From Gemmobacter caeni (lineage in GTDB: Bacteria; Pseudomonadota; Alphaproteobacteria; Rhodobacterales; Rhodobacteraceae): a stretch of DNA of 64,000 nucleotides. Below, piece after piece: positions 55,121-63,380 of this stretch. Location of the stretch: assembly GCF_003054195.1 (NCBI RefSeq), contig NZ_QBKP01000018.1:1-64000 (forward strand). The letters run 5' to 3'. Position 1 is the first letter of the stretch, and each line of letters starts with the position of its first letter. Both the position numbers and the translations under genes were made by a program. The notes below the pieces were generated by a model. That model saw nothing but the letters and a program-made list of their open reading frames with translations. It was not told the DNA's origin and did no database searches.

Positions 55121-58044
55121 TCCACATCCTCCGGCGTCGCGCTGTCAGTCATGTCCCATTCCCCGAAACGGGCGAGATGGTCATAGTCGCCGGGAAACCG
55201 GCTGGCAAAAACCGCCCGTCTGGCGGTATAGCCCGTTTGGCGGCTCTGATAGCGCCGGACAAGGCGATGGAGGTCTTCCCAGACCTTGTCCAGGTCCTCA
55301 GGCATCAGGGCAGTGGTTTCCAGCTTCGGGTTGGTGCCCAGTCCGACATAGGTAATCCGGGCGACCTCGGTCGGGCCGACCTCCTTGAAAGCGCCACGTT
55401 CGGCCATGGCCGCCGCCAGAAGAAGCTGTTTGTCGAATTGCTCCTGCTGCTTGCGGGTCGGGGGCGTGCCGGTCTTGTAATCCAGAATGTGCAGGCGTCC
55501 GTCCGGCAGCAGGTCGATGCGGTCCGGTGTGCCGAACAGTTCGAAATCCAGCGGATCAAGCCCGATGCGGCCACGCTGCTCCAGACTGACGGGCACCCCG
55601 CCATCCGCGCCGTCGTGGCTGATGAAGAAATCGGCAGCACGCGAAATCCGGGCCAGCCACAGAACCCGAGCGGCTGGCCAGGGCACCTCTGTTTCCAGCA
55701 CTTCGGCGGCAAGGCTGATTAGCCGGTCTCTTGCGGCCTCCATGCTTTCGGCCTGCCGCTCCCGAACAAACCGCTCCAGAATCTTGTGCAGGATAGAACC
55801 ACGCAGCCGCGCATCGGATTCTCGATGCAGTGGCTCAAGCTTGTTCAGACGCAAGATGTAGCGAGCATAGATCGCGTAGGGATCGCGGATAAGCGTTGCC
55901 ACCCGCGTCAGCGCGAGCTCTTTCGGGCGGGCAGCAACGGGGGGGCGGGGGGCGGGGCGATGCGCGGAAGGCAGTTGGGCGGCAGGCTGCTCCAGCCGTT
56001 TTGCCAGCATCAGCCAATCCTGTCCGCGTGCCCGCATGGCTTCGAGCCCCTCGCGGCCGCCACGCTCCGGCAGACCGTCCAGAAGGTTTGTCAGGCGGTT
56101 CACCCAGCGGGAAGGGACGGTTTCCGCATCCGCGTCCCGCCGGGCGCGGGTCAGAACCACTTCACCAGCCGCTATGGCTTGCTGATAGTCATGGGCGGCT
56201 AGGCCGATACGCCGTTCTGGCAATAACAGAGCCGCATCCTTGCGCATTTTCCGGTTCAGCCAGGGGTCGGGAGGTGGCAACTGGGGCCAGATCCCGTCAT
56301 TCAACCCGCCAAGGATTACCAGATCGGCACCCTGAACACGGGCCTCCAGTGTGCCCCAGATCATCAGGCCGGGATGGCCCAGAACCTCATCGCGGACTTC
56401 TCCACGGTTCAGGACGGCATCGAACAGGTCTCGATAATCGTGCAGCGCGAAATCGCCCCCGGCATCCGCCTCGGAGCGTAGGGCATCGACCTGCGCAAGT
56501 GCCGCCTCTCCGGCGGCTGCGTGCCACAATTCGCCCGTATCCACTCCCCAGGGGCCGCGGGAAACAGTCTCTGTTATTGCCAGATGATGTTCCAGCCGTG
56601 CGGCCAGAGAGGTATCGGCAAGCGACGCGGCAGCATCAAGGATGTCGGAAATCCAGGCGACCCAGCCGGGCGCGAGCGGATCATTCCGCGCTTCGGCCCA
56701 ATGCGCCAGCATAGCTTTGTCGGGGAAGGGCGGACCAAATCGGCGCAGGTGCAACTCAAGATCCCGGGTCAGCCGCAGATGGCTGCCTCGATCCCCGCCG
56801 GTCGCAGTCAGCGGGTGTTTCAGCAGGGTCAGCAGCGTCTCGCCGGAAATCCTTTCGCCCAGCAATCGCGCGACATGCCGCAGCAACCGGCCCGGGGCGG
56901 ACAGAGCGAGCGGCCTGCCAGCGGAATCATCGGGAACAAGGCCCCAGCGATCCAGTGCCGCCGTAACGCGGCGTGTCAGGTTCCGATCCGGGGTGATCAG
57001 GGCCGCCGAACGCCCGTCCTCAACCGCCTTGCGCAAGATCAGCGCCACGGAAAGCGCCTCGTCGCGCGGAGACTCCGCCTCGATCAACGTCAGATCGGCG
57101 GTCGTGGCGACAAGATCGTCCAGCATCTGCCCCTCGGTCAGCCACTGGTCTGTGACCGGCGCTGGACGCAGTGACAGTGAAACAAGCGCATTCCGTGCCG
57201 GATTCGGCGCTTCTGTTGCCGTCCAGCGCCGCACGTCGCCGGGCCTGGCATCCAGCGCGTCCATCAGGCGACGGAAGCGGTATTGCGGGTGATCCTCGGC
57301 CGTCAGCGCATCAGACATTCCTGACCAAACGGCGAGTGGCAGGTCGAAATCATACCCCGGCAGGACGAGCGCACCCTGCGGCAGTGCCGCAACAGCCTGC
57401 ATGAATCGCAGGGTGGTCCCGCGCGAGCCGGTTGAACCCGCAAGGATGACCGGCCCCGAAGGCGGATCGGTAGCCCACCGCTTTGCAAGCGCCTCGACGG
57501 TGCGGCGCTGTCGGGCTTCGGGGTCGGGGGCTTCCGCAGTTCCGAAGAAAGGTTCCACGATGCCAAGGAATTGCTGCGTCCGCGTCCAATGGGCGGAATG
57601 GTTCGACACATCCAGCGCGGCAATCGTCTCGGGCGCGACGCCTTCGCCCTGCATTTCGTCCATCAGGGCGGCGAGGCTGTCCGCAAGATCGTAAAGGGCG
57701 GCACGGGGGGCAAGATCGGGCGCAGAATCCAGCAGACCGGCGATCAGCCGTGTCAGCTCCAGCCGACGCCGCAGGGGCGATACGGCGGGCGGTATCCCCT
57801 CCAGCGACGCTTCGATCCCCAGATCGGTAATCAACCGTATTTGCGGCAGAAAGCCGGGGCCTGAAGCTGCAAACAGCTCGACGATGCGTCGGCGCATGCG
57901 CTGGGTATTCACGAAAAGCTGCACACGGGCCATGGCCTCGGGCGGCTCGCCCTCCAGACGGTCGCGCAGGCCGCGCACGAGTTCGGCCGGAAAGTCCACA
58001 CCCGGTGGCAGCGCGAACAGGCGGGACTGGCCGGGTTCAAACAT
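55117..58044 (-). CDS. addB: Double-strand break repair protein AddB
   Basis: 975 residues. UvrD-like but mostly without intact helicase motifs (AGSTGSRGTTLRFMQAVAAL in place of Walker A), and a C-terminal RecB-type nuclease with GTPDRIDLLPDGRLHILDYKTGTPP. I find no Cys in the whole protein, so the iron-sulfur cluster known in Bacillus AddB cannot be present. ATG 58044 by homology, overlapping murU's 3' end by eight bases. Confidence 0.94.
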   Translation of the reverse strand: MFEPGQSRLFALPPGVDFPAELVRGLRDRLEGEPPEAMARVQLFVNTQRMRRRIVELFAASGPGFLPQIRLITDLGIEASLEGIPPAVSPLRRRLELTRLIAGLLDSAPDLAPRAALYDLADSLAALMDEMQGEGVAPETIAALDVSNHSAHWTRTQQFLGIVEPFFGTAEAPDPEARQRRTVEALAKRWATDPPSGPVILAGSTGSRGTTLRFMQAVAALPQGALVLPGYDFDLPLAVWSGMSDALTAEDHPQYRFRRLMDALDARPGDVRRWTATEAPNPARNALVSLSLRPAPVTDQWLTEGQMLDDLVATTADLTLIEAESPRDEALSVALILRKAVEDGRSAALITPDRNLTRRVTAALDRWGLVPDDSAGRPLALSAPGRLLRHVARLLGERISGETLLTLLKHPLTATGGDRGSHLRLTRDLELHLRRFGPPFPDKAMLAHWAEARNDPLAPGWVAWISDILDAAASLADTSLAARLEHHLAITETVSRGPWGVDTGELWHAAAGEAALAQVDALRSEADAGGDFALHDYRDLFDAVLNRGEVRDEVLGHPGLMIWGTLEARVQGADLVILGGLNDGIWPQLPPPDPWLNRKMRKDAALLLPERRIGLAAHDYQQAIAAGEVVLTRARRDADAETVPSRWVNRLTNLLDGLPERGGREGLEAMRARGQDWLMLAKRLEQPAAQLPSAHRPAPRPPVAARPKELALTRVATLIRDPYAIYARYILRLNKLEPLHRESDARLRGSILHKILERFVRERQAESMEAARDRLISLAAEVLETEVPWPAARVLWLARISRAADFFISHDGADGGVPVSLEQRGRIGLDPLDFELFGTPDRIDLLPDGRLHILDYKTGTPPTRKQQEQFDKQLLLAAAMAERGAFKEVGPTEVARITYVGLGTNPKLETTALMPEDLDKVWEDLHRLVRRYQSRQTGYTARRAVFASRFPGDYDHLARFGEWDMTDSATPEDVE

Positions 58045-58744
58045 CTCTGGCCTTCCCAAGGAGCGCTTCGGCCTCGGCAATTCCCTCTGGCCGTCCGACA
58101 TCACACCATCCGCCATCATGCACGACGCCGAAGGCACGCCCCTCGGCAATCGCGATATCCCACAGCCGGTTCAGCGAGAAAACAGTCTCTGATATGGCCG
58201 AAATATGCTTCGGAGACAGAATTTGCGCACCAAGATAGGCATAGCTCGGTGCGCCTTTGGCGCGGACAATTCTGCCATCTTCGTCCATGACGAAATCCCC
58301 GGTGCCGCGATAGCCTGTGGCCTTTTCGGCAGGCAGCAGCAGCAGCAGCGCATCCATCCGGCTGGCATCCCACCGCGACGCAAGCTGGCTCAGCGCGGGT
58401 GCGCCGGTCCAGACTGCATCGCTGTTCAGGGTGTAGAGCGGGCCGGGGCCGAGCTGGGGCAGGGCGGCGCGCAATCCGCCGCCGGTTTCCAAGATCGCGT
58501 CGCTTTCATCAGAGAACGCAATTTTCTCTCGGTCCGCAAGATGGGTGCGGATCATCTCGGGGCGGTAGTGCAGGTTAATGACGATCTGACGGGGCCTGAT
58601 GGCCGCTGCCTGATCCAGCGCATGATCTATCAGGGGGCGTCCCGCCACTTCGATCATCGGCTTGGGTCTGTCTGCTGTCAGTGCGCCCATCCGCGTGCCG
58701 AAACCGGCAGCGAAAAGCATCACGGCATCGGGAATGCACGGCAT
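58037..58744 (-). CDS. murU: MurNAc-1-phosphate uridylyltransferase-like MurU
   Basis: 235 residues. Nucleotidyltransferase opening MLFAAGFGTRMGALTADRPKPMIEVAGRPLIDHAL with the GxGxRxxPxTxxxPKP-type pattern, and TLNSDAVW for the metal site. In Pseudomonas putida MurU makes UDP-MurNAc from MurNAc-1-P, bypassing de novo synthesis and giving fosfomycin tolerance. The adjacent kinase overlaps it by 25 bases, as in other amgK-murU pairs. Confidence 0.85.
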   Translation of the reverse strand: MPCIPDAVMLFAAGFGTRMGALTADRPKPMIEVAGRPLIDHALDQAAAIRPRQIVINLHYRPEMIRTHLADREKIAFSDESDAILETGGGLRAALPQLGPGPLYTLNSDAVWTGAPALSQLASRWDASRMDALLLLLPAEKATGYRGTGDFVMDEDGRIVRAKGAPSYAYLGAQILSPKHISAISETVFSLNRLWDIAIAEGRAFGVVHDGGWCDVGRPEGIAEAEALLGKARDV

Positions 58745-59739
58745 TGGCCTTCGATCCTTACAAGGGCTTCAGGGGTCGGTTCCGGCAGGAGCCGGGCGCA
58801 AACCTCGGCCAGTTCCGTCAGTTCGGGATGCGCAAGGTTGCGTTGCAACTGGCCCCAGACGCGGGGCACCAGGCGCAGATAGGCAGGCTTGCCCGCAACA
58901 AGGCAGAGGCGTGCGAAAATGCCAAGAATGCGCAGGGCACGTTGCGCCCCCAGCGCAGCATAGGTAGCGGAAAAATGGTCTGCGGGAATGTCCAGCGCCT
59001 TGCGAAAGGTCGCACAAACAGCGGTCTCTGTTTCGGGCGCCACGTTACGGCGGGCATCCTGCAACAACGAAACCAGATCATAGGCAGGCTGCCCCATCTG
59101 GGCGAGCTGGAAATCCAGCAGCCCGACCCGTGCAAGGCCGCTGCGGTCGTCCAGCCACAGCAGGTTTTCCGCATGATAGTCACGTAGAATAAGAACGCGC
59201 GGGCCATCTGCAAGACGCCGCAGGCTGCGCGTCAGGCAATCCACGAACAGCTCTCTGTCGCCGCTGTCGCCCAGAATTGCATGGCGATACCAGTCCAGCG
59301 CGAAAGCGGCAGCCCGGGCCCAGTCCGCCGCGCCAGGATCGGGCAGATTCTCGGGTGCGGGAGCGGCCTGAAGGTGCAGCAACACCTCTGCCGCCGCATA
59401 ATACAGCGCTGGTTCCCGCGCCGGAGCTTGCGAGACCAGTCGCGCAAAGATGCCGTCCCCCAGATCTTCCAGCAGCAGGAAACCGTGATCGAAGTCGCTG
59501 GCCTTCACTTCGGGCGCCGAAAGGCCGAGCGCGCGCAGATGCCCGGCGATACGGGCGAAATCGCGCGGATCATCGCCCCTACCCGGTGGAGCATCCATCA
59601 AAACTGCGCTTCTGCCGTTCAGCGTCAGGCGCTGATAGCTGCGATCCGATGCGTCACCAGCAAGGTGCCGGCGCGTCGCCGCACCCCAACCTGCCCGTTG
59701 CAGAAAGGCCTCTGCCTGGGTTTTTCGCAGATCCGTCAT
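58720..59739 (-). CDS. amgK: N-acetylmuramate/N-acetylglucosamine kinase AmgK-like
   Basis: 339 residues, aminoglycoside-phosphotransferase fold. The catalytic loop is VLILRDYHAENLLWLD (Asp/His/Asn positions), followed by VGLLDFQLAQMGQPAYDLVSLLQDARR for the metal Asp. AmgK phosphorylates MurNAc at C1 for cell-wall recycling. Overlaps with murU and tsaE show a joint operon. Related APH proteins of other function exist, so the pairing with murU is the main support. Confidence 0.83.
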   Translation of the reverse strand: MTDLRKTQAEAFLQRAGWGAATRRHLAGDASDRSYQRLTLNGRSAVLMDAPPGRGDDPRDFARIAGHLRALGLSAPEVKASDFDHGFLLLEDLGDGIFARLVSQAPAREPALYYAAAEVLLHLQAAPAPENLPDPGAADWARAAAFALDWYRHAILGDSGDRELFVDCLTRSLRRLADGPRVLILRDYHAENLLWLDDRSGLARVGLLDFQLAQMGQPAYDLVSLLQDARRNVAPETETAVCATFRKALDIPADHFSATYAALGAQRALRILGIFARLCLVAGKPAYLRLVPRVWGQLQRNLAHPELTELAEVCARLLPEPTPEALVRIEGQCRAFPMP

Positions 59740-60209
59740 GCGTCCAAAGCCATGAAAGCGCCGCGCAAATCGTCGCGTTTACCGAAATCCAGCATCGCAA
59801 GGCGGCCCTCACCTTCGGGGCGGAACGCGATGCGGAGGGCATCGGGCGGGGTTTGGTTGCCAAGCCGGTCTGGCCATTCGACCAGACAGATCGCCGTCTC
59901 GAAAGCCGAGATCAGACCCAGTTCCGCAACCTCATCGGGATGGCCAAGCCGATAAAGATCGGCGTGCCAGATATCGCCCCGCGGATCTTCATAGGTCTGG
60001 ACCAGCGTATAGGTCGGCGAGGGGACATCGACCTCTGCGCCAAGCCGCTGGCGGATGAAGGCGCGGGAGAAATGGGTTTTTCCAGCACCGATGCCGCCCT
60101 CCAGCAGCAGGGTCATGCCCGGCTGCGCAAGGGTCGCAAGGCGACGCGCCAGCCGGTCTGTCGCAGTATCGTCTGGCAGGAAAAGGGTAAGGGGCGGGTG
60201 GCTGTTCAT
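59736..60209 (-). CDS. tsaE: tRNA threonylcarbamoyladenosine protein TsaE
   Basis: 157 residues. Walker A LLEGGIGAGKTHFSRAFIRQ (about 36-44), VPSPTYTLVQTYED, IWHADLYRLGHPDEVAELGL and CLVEWPDRLG, all TsaE. It is the ATPase of the TsaBDE complex that makes the t6A base in tRNA. ATGA links it to amgK. The divL-like gene ends 41 bases upstream. Confidence 0.95.
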   Translation of the reverse strand: MNSHPPLTLFLPDDTATDRLARRLATLAQPGMTLLLEGGIGAGKTHFSRAFIRQRLGAEVDVPSPTYTLVQTYEDPRGDIWHADLYRLGHPDEVAELGLISAFETAICLVEWPDRLGNQTPPDALRIAFRPEGEGRLAMLDFGKRDDLRGAFMALDA

Positions 60210-60250
60210 GCCCGCAGTTTTATCCGCCGCGTTTGCGGCTGCAACCCGGC

Positions 60251-61825
60251 TCAGGCGCGCAGACGTTCCGTTGCCATCGCGCCCGTCGCATCCTCGATCC
60301 GGGTGGCGATTTCAAAACGGGCAAGGGTGGCGCCGCCGGGCAGGGCCGAAATGCGGCATTCGACCAGACGCCCGTCCAGCAGGCGGGCTTCTCCGTGCAG
60401 GGGCGCGCTGTCGGTATCATGGGCCGCAGCAAAGCTTTCCGCTTCGGCCCAGAACGGATTTGGCGCGCTGCGGCCCTGCCAGTGCGCACAAAGCGTCGCG
60501 AAACTGCCTTCTGAAACGGTGCTCGCCGGATCGTGGCCCCACAACCGGCAATAGGCCGCATTTGCCATCACCAGCGCAGAGGCTGGGGAGAAGACCGCAA
60601 GCGCCTGATCCACGGAATCGACAACCGCCTGGCTAAGCTCCAGATCGGCCCGGTATCGCCGTATGCGGCCGATTTCGGTTGAAATATCCTCGATCAGCAG
60701 CGCCAGCGCGCCGTTGGGATGGGGGCGTCCGACCACCTTGTAGGTGAGGCCGGACGGCAGGCTCCATGTTTCCTCGAACAGGCCGGAGGAGGCCGCCTGT
60801 TCCAGCGCCACCATCTGCCGACGCCAGGTGCGATAATCTTTCGGTTCCGGGATCATGTCGCGGTCGCGCATGGCGTCCAGAAAGGCAAACAGCGTTGGGC
60901 GCATCGAAAGGAAATCGGGCTGAAGGCCTGAGAGATCCAGCAAGGCAGGATTGAACAGCACAAGTTGGCGCTGGCGGTCGAAAATCGCCAGCCCGATCGG
61001 CAGATGGGCGAAGGTTTTGACCAGGGTTTGCGTGAAATCCCGTAGCGATGCCTCGGCCATTACCAGCGTATCGGCTGGCAGCGCGAATACCAACTGTTCG
61101 GCGTCGTCCTGATAGGCGTGAAGTTCGAACCATTTGTCGGGTTGCCCCTGCTGCACCAGCCGGTGACGCAGGGCGGTGCCGGGTTGGTCGGTTGTGCGCT
61201 CAAAAAGGCGCGGCAGTGGCCATGTCAGATCCTGTCCGGGGGGTAAACCATCTGCAACGCGGTGCAGATAGGCGGCGTTGGCCCACAGAAGCTGGCCATC
61301 CGGTCTTTCACGCCAGACCGGCATCGGGGCCAGCGCCAGCGTATTGCGCAGCCGGCTCAGCTCGTCCTCCGTTGCCTTGCGGGTCAGTGCGTCGTGATTT
61401 GGAGCGGTGGCCTGAGCCTCCGGGTCTTCGAGGCTGATCCGGGTCAGCCCGCCGGCCAGTTCGGCCCGCAACAGAATGGGCGTTCCGTTCGTGTCGCAGG
61501 AGGTGAGGATCAGCAGCCCTTCCTCGGCGAGATTGGCAAAACGGCTTTCGAAATCGGCAAACCGCGCGCCGAGATAGGAGCGGAGCCGCAGCCAGGCAGG
61601 GCCCCGGATCGGGCTTTGGCTGATCAGGGCTCGGGCGGCGGGTGTCGCATCCAGAAGCGTTTCGCCGTCGAAAAGAAAGCTGGTTCCACCTGCGGTATCG
61701 GCGAAGATGGAGCGCGGTCCGCGCTGGGTCTGCGGATCAAGGGCCGCAATGGTGAACAGGCCGGCGACAGCGGCCAGAATGGACACAAGGAGCATCATGA
61801 AGGCCAGGGCCCAGTCGATCACCAT
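60251..61825 (-). CDS. divL: PAS-domain protein, DivL-like, without a kinase domain
   Basis: 524 residues. One N-terminal membrane helix (about 5-27), then an unassigned part and three PAS-like segments: RLRNTLALAPMPVWRERPDG (about 158), TFAHLPIGLAIFDRQRQLVLFNPAL (about 275) and AVVDSVDQALAVFSPASALVMANAAYCRLWG (about 405). It ends soon after the last PAS, with no HisKA or HATPase. The order PAS gene - tsaE - kinase - nucleotidyltransferase - addB - addA matches the divL neighbourhood in alphaproteobacteria, and Rhodobacter capsulatus DivL is described as a PAS-domain protein acting on the CtrA pathway. ATG 61825 is chosen; an earlier TTG is possible. A full CtrA box lies 46 bases upstream. 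Confidence 0.7.
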   Translation of the reverse strand: MVIDWALAFMMLLVSILAAVAGLFTIAALDPQTQRGPRSIFADTAGGTSFLFDGETLLDATPAARALISQSPIRGPAWLRLRSYLGARFADFESRFANLAEEGLLILTSCDTNGTPILLRAELAGGLTRISLEDPEAQATAPNHDALTRKATEDELSRLRNTLALAPMPVWRERPDGQLLWANAAYLHRVADGLPPGQDLTWPLPRLFERTTDQPGTALRHRLVQQGQPDKWFELHAYQDDAEQLVFALPADTLVMAEASLRDFTQTLVKTFAHLPIGLAIFDRQRQLVLFNPALLDLSGLQPDFLSMRPTLFAFLDAMRDRDMIPEPKDYRTWRRQMVALEQAASSGLFEETWSLPSGLTYKVVGRPHPNGALALLIEDISTEIGRIRRYRADLELSQAVVDSVDQALAVFSPASALVMANAAYCRLWGHDPASTVSEGSFATLCAHWQGRSAPNPFWAEAESFAAAHDTDSAPLHGEARLLDGRLVECRISALPGGATLARFEIATRIEDATGAMATERLRA

Positions 61826-61870
61826 CGAAATTCTCGCACAAGGTTTCAGCCGCAACCTTGGCGGGTGATA

Positions 61871-61886
61871 GTTAAGGCTTGGTTAA
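61871..61886 (-). promoter_or_regulatory. CtrA box upstream of the divL-like gene
   Basis: On the minus strand TTAACCAAGCCTTAAC fits the full CtrA consensus TTAA-N7-TTAAC. It is in the 109-bp spacer between regB and the PAS gene, 46 bases from that gene's start. A second, weaker match lies near fliL/fliF. Confidence 0.7.
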
Positions 61887-61934
61887 GGCATTGATTGCAG
61901 TCATCGCCCCTGAGGCGAAAGCCGCGAAAACCTG

Positions 61935-63341
61935 TCAGCTGTTCAGCGAGTTCTCTCCCAGGGCGCCGGTTTCAGCCAGAATGCGGTTGGCGGGCCAGAT
62001 CACCTCGACAATGGCGCCGCGCCGGTCTGCCATCGCCTCAGGCTGTGCATTGGCGAAGGACAGCCGGGCGCCCGTCCTTTCCAGCAGGGTTTTCGCGATG
62101 AACATGCCGAGACCCATGCCCTCATACCCCGGTCGTTGCGCGGGATCGGCCTTGCGATTGCGCAGAAAGGGTTCGCCCATCCGGCCCAGAAGATGCGGGG
62201 GATAGCCCGGCCCGTCATCGACAATCCGCAAGACAAGCCGATCGCCCCGCCATTCTGCATCGACCCAGACATTGGCATCTGCGAAATCCACGGCATTCTG
62301 GATCAGGTTGCGCAGGCCGTGCAGGATCTCGGGCTGCCGCTGAACCACCGGGTCGCTGTCAGGCAGGGTGAAATGCACCGCCTTACCCCGCTTCAGATGC
62401 GGTTCGGCGGCCTCGCGCAATACGAGGCTCAGCGGCCCCTGCCGCATCAGCCGGTCATCCTTGCCCGCCTGCCCCATGGAACGCAGGATGTCGCGGCAAC
62501 GGTCTGCCTGATCGCGGATCAGTTGCGCGTCGTCGCGCAGGTCTGGGTGATCTTCCAACTCCTCCATCAACTCGGCGCTGACCAGCTTGATCGTGGCCAG
62601 CGGTGTGCCCAGTTCATGCGCCGCTGCCGCCACCACACCGCCCAGATCAGTCAGCTTCTGCGCCCGTGCCAGCGCCATCTGGGTTGCGAGCAACGCATCC
62701 TGCATCGCGTGAATCTCTGCTGCGACGCGGTGGGCATAGATCCCGAGGAAGACGATGCCGATGACGATGGCCAGCCAGAAGCCGAATGAAAACAGCCGGG
62801 GCAGGGCAAAGATTGTACCGTCCCCCATGCTCATCGGCACGGCGAACAGGGCAACGACAGAGACCAGAACCAGTGCCACCGTGCCCAGAACCAGCGTCGC
62901 CCGTCCCTCCAGCGCTGTTGCGGAAATCGTGACCGGCGCCAGAAACAACAGGGCGAAAGGGTTGGTCAGCCCGCCTGTCAGCATCAGCAGGGTAGCGAGC
63001 TGCGTCAGGTCGAACAGCAGGGTGAAGAATACCTGCCGTTCGGTGAGGCGGGTGCTTTCGGGGAAGATGAAGACCGAGATCAGGTTGACGATAACGGACG
63101 CGCCCACCACCAGCAGGCAAAGCCCCAGCGGCAGCCGGATTTCCAGCCAGAACTGCGCGGCGAGAAGCGCGATGATCTGGCCGCCAATGGCGATCCAGCG
63201 CAACAGGTTCAGCGTGCCCAGGCGCAGCAGGTCTCCGGGGGCCTGAGTGCCGGGCAGGGGCGGTTCGTCCGGGGAAAGGGGCAATGCGGCCATGGTCCTT
63301 GCTGTCGCAGAAGGGTGTTTTGGCATTGTTAAAAGTCTCAT
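61935..63341 (-). CDS. regB: Redox-sensing histidine kinase RegB (PrrB)
   Basis: 468 residues. About six membrane helices in the N-terminal 190, including the quinone-region GGLTNPFALLFLAPVTISATAL; H-box AAAAHELGTPLATIK (His about 242), the redox Cys in ADRCRDILRSMGQAG (about 281), then N, G1 and G2 boxes (NLIQNAV, DDGPG, GMGLGMFIAKTLL). RegB signals redox state to RegA, controlling respiration, denitrification and other energy genes. The start could be 63341, 63326 or 63293; ribosome sites are weak. regA is not in the window. Confidence 0.93.
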   Translation of the reverse strand: MRLLTMPKHPSATARTMAALPLSPDEPPLPGTQAPGDLLRLGTLNLLRWIAIGGQIIALLAAQFWLEIRLPLGLCLLVVGASVIVNLISVFIFPESTRLTERQVFFTLLFDLTQLATLLMLTGGLTNPFALLFLAPVTISATALEGRATLVLGTVALVLVSVVALFAVPMSMGDGTIFALPRLFSFGFWLAIVIGIVFLGIYAHRVAAEIHAMQDALLATQMALARAQKLTDLGGVVAAAAHELGTPLATIKLVSAELMEELEDHPDLRDDAQLIRDQADRCRDILRSMGQAGKDDRLMRQGPLSLVLREAAEPHLKRGKAVHFTLPDSDPVVQRQPEILHGLRNLIQNAVDFADANVWVDAEWRGDRLVLRIVDDGPGYPPHLLGRMGEPFLRNRKADPAQRPGYEGMGLGMFIAKTLLERTGARLSFANAQPEAMADRRGAIVEVIWPANRILAETGALGENSLNS

Positions 63342-63380
63342 GATGCGGGATCAATGCGCCACGCAAGAAAGGGGAAAGCC
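63342..63380. promoter_or_regulatory. Short regB/senC divergent spacer
   Basis: Only 39 bases separate the two start codons if regB begins at 63341. Promoters of at least one gene must then lie inside the other coding region or overlap, or regB starts further in. AAAGGGG before senC is a good ribosome site. Confidence 0.5.
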
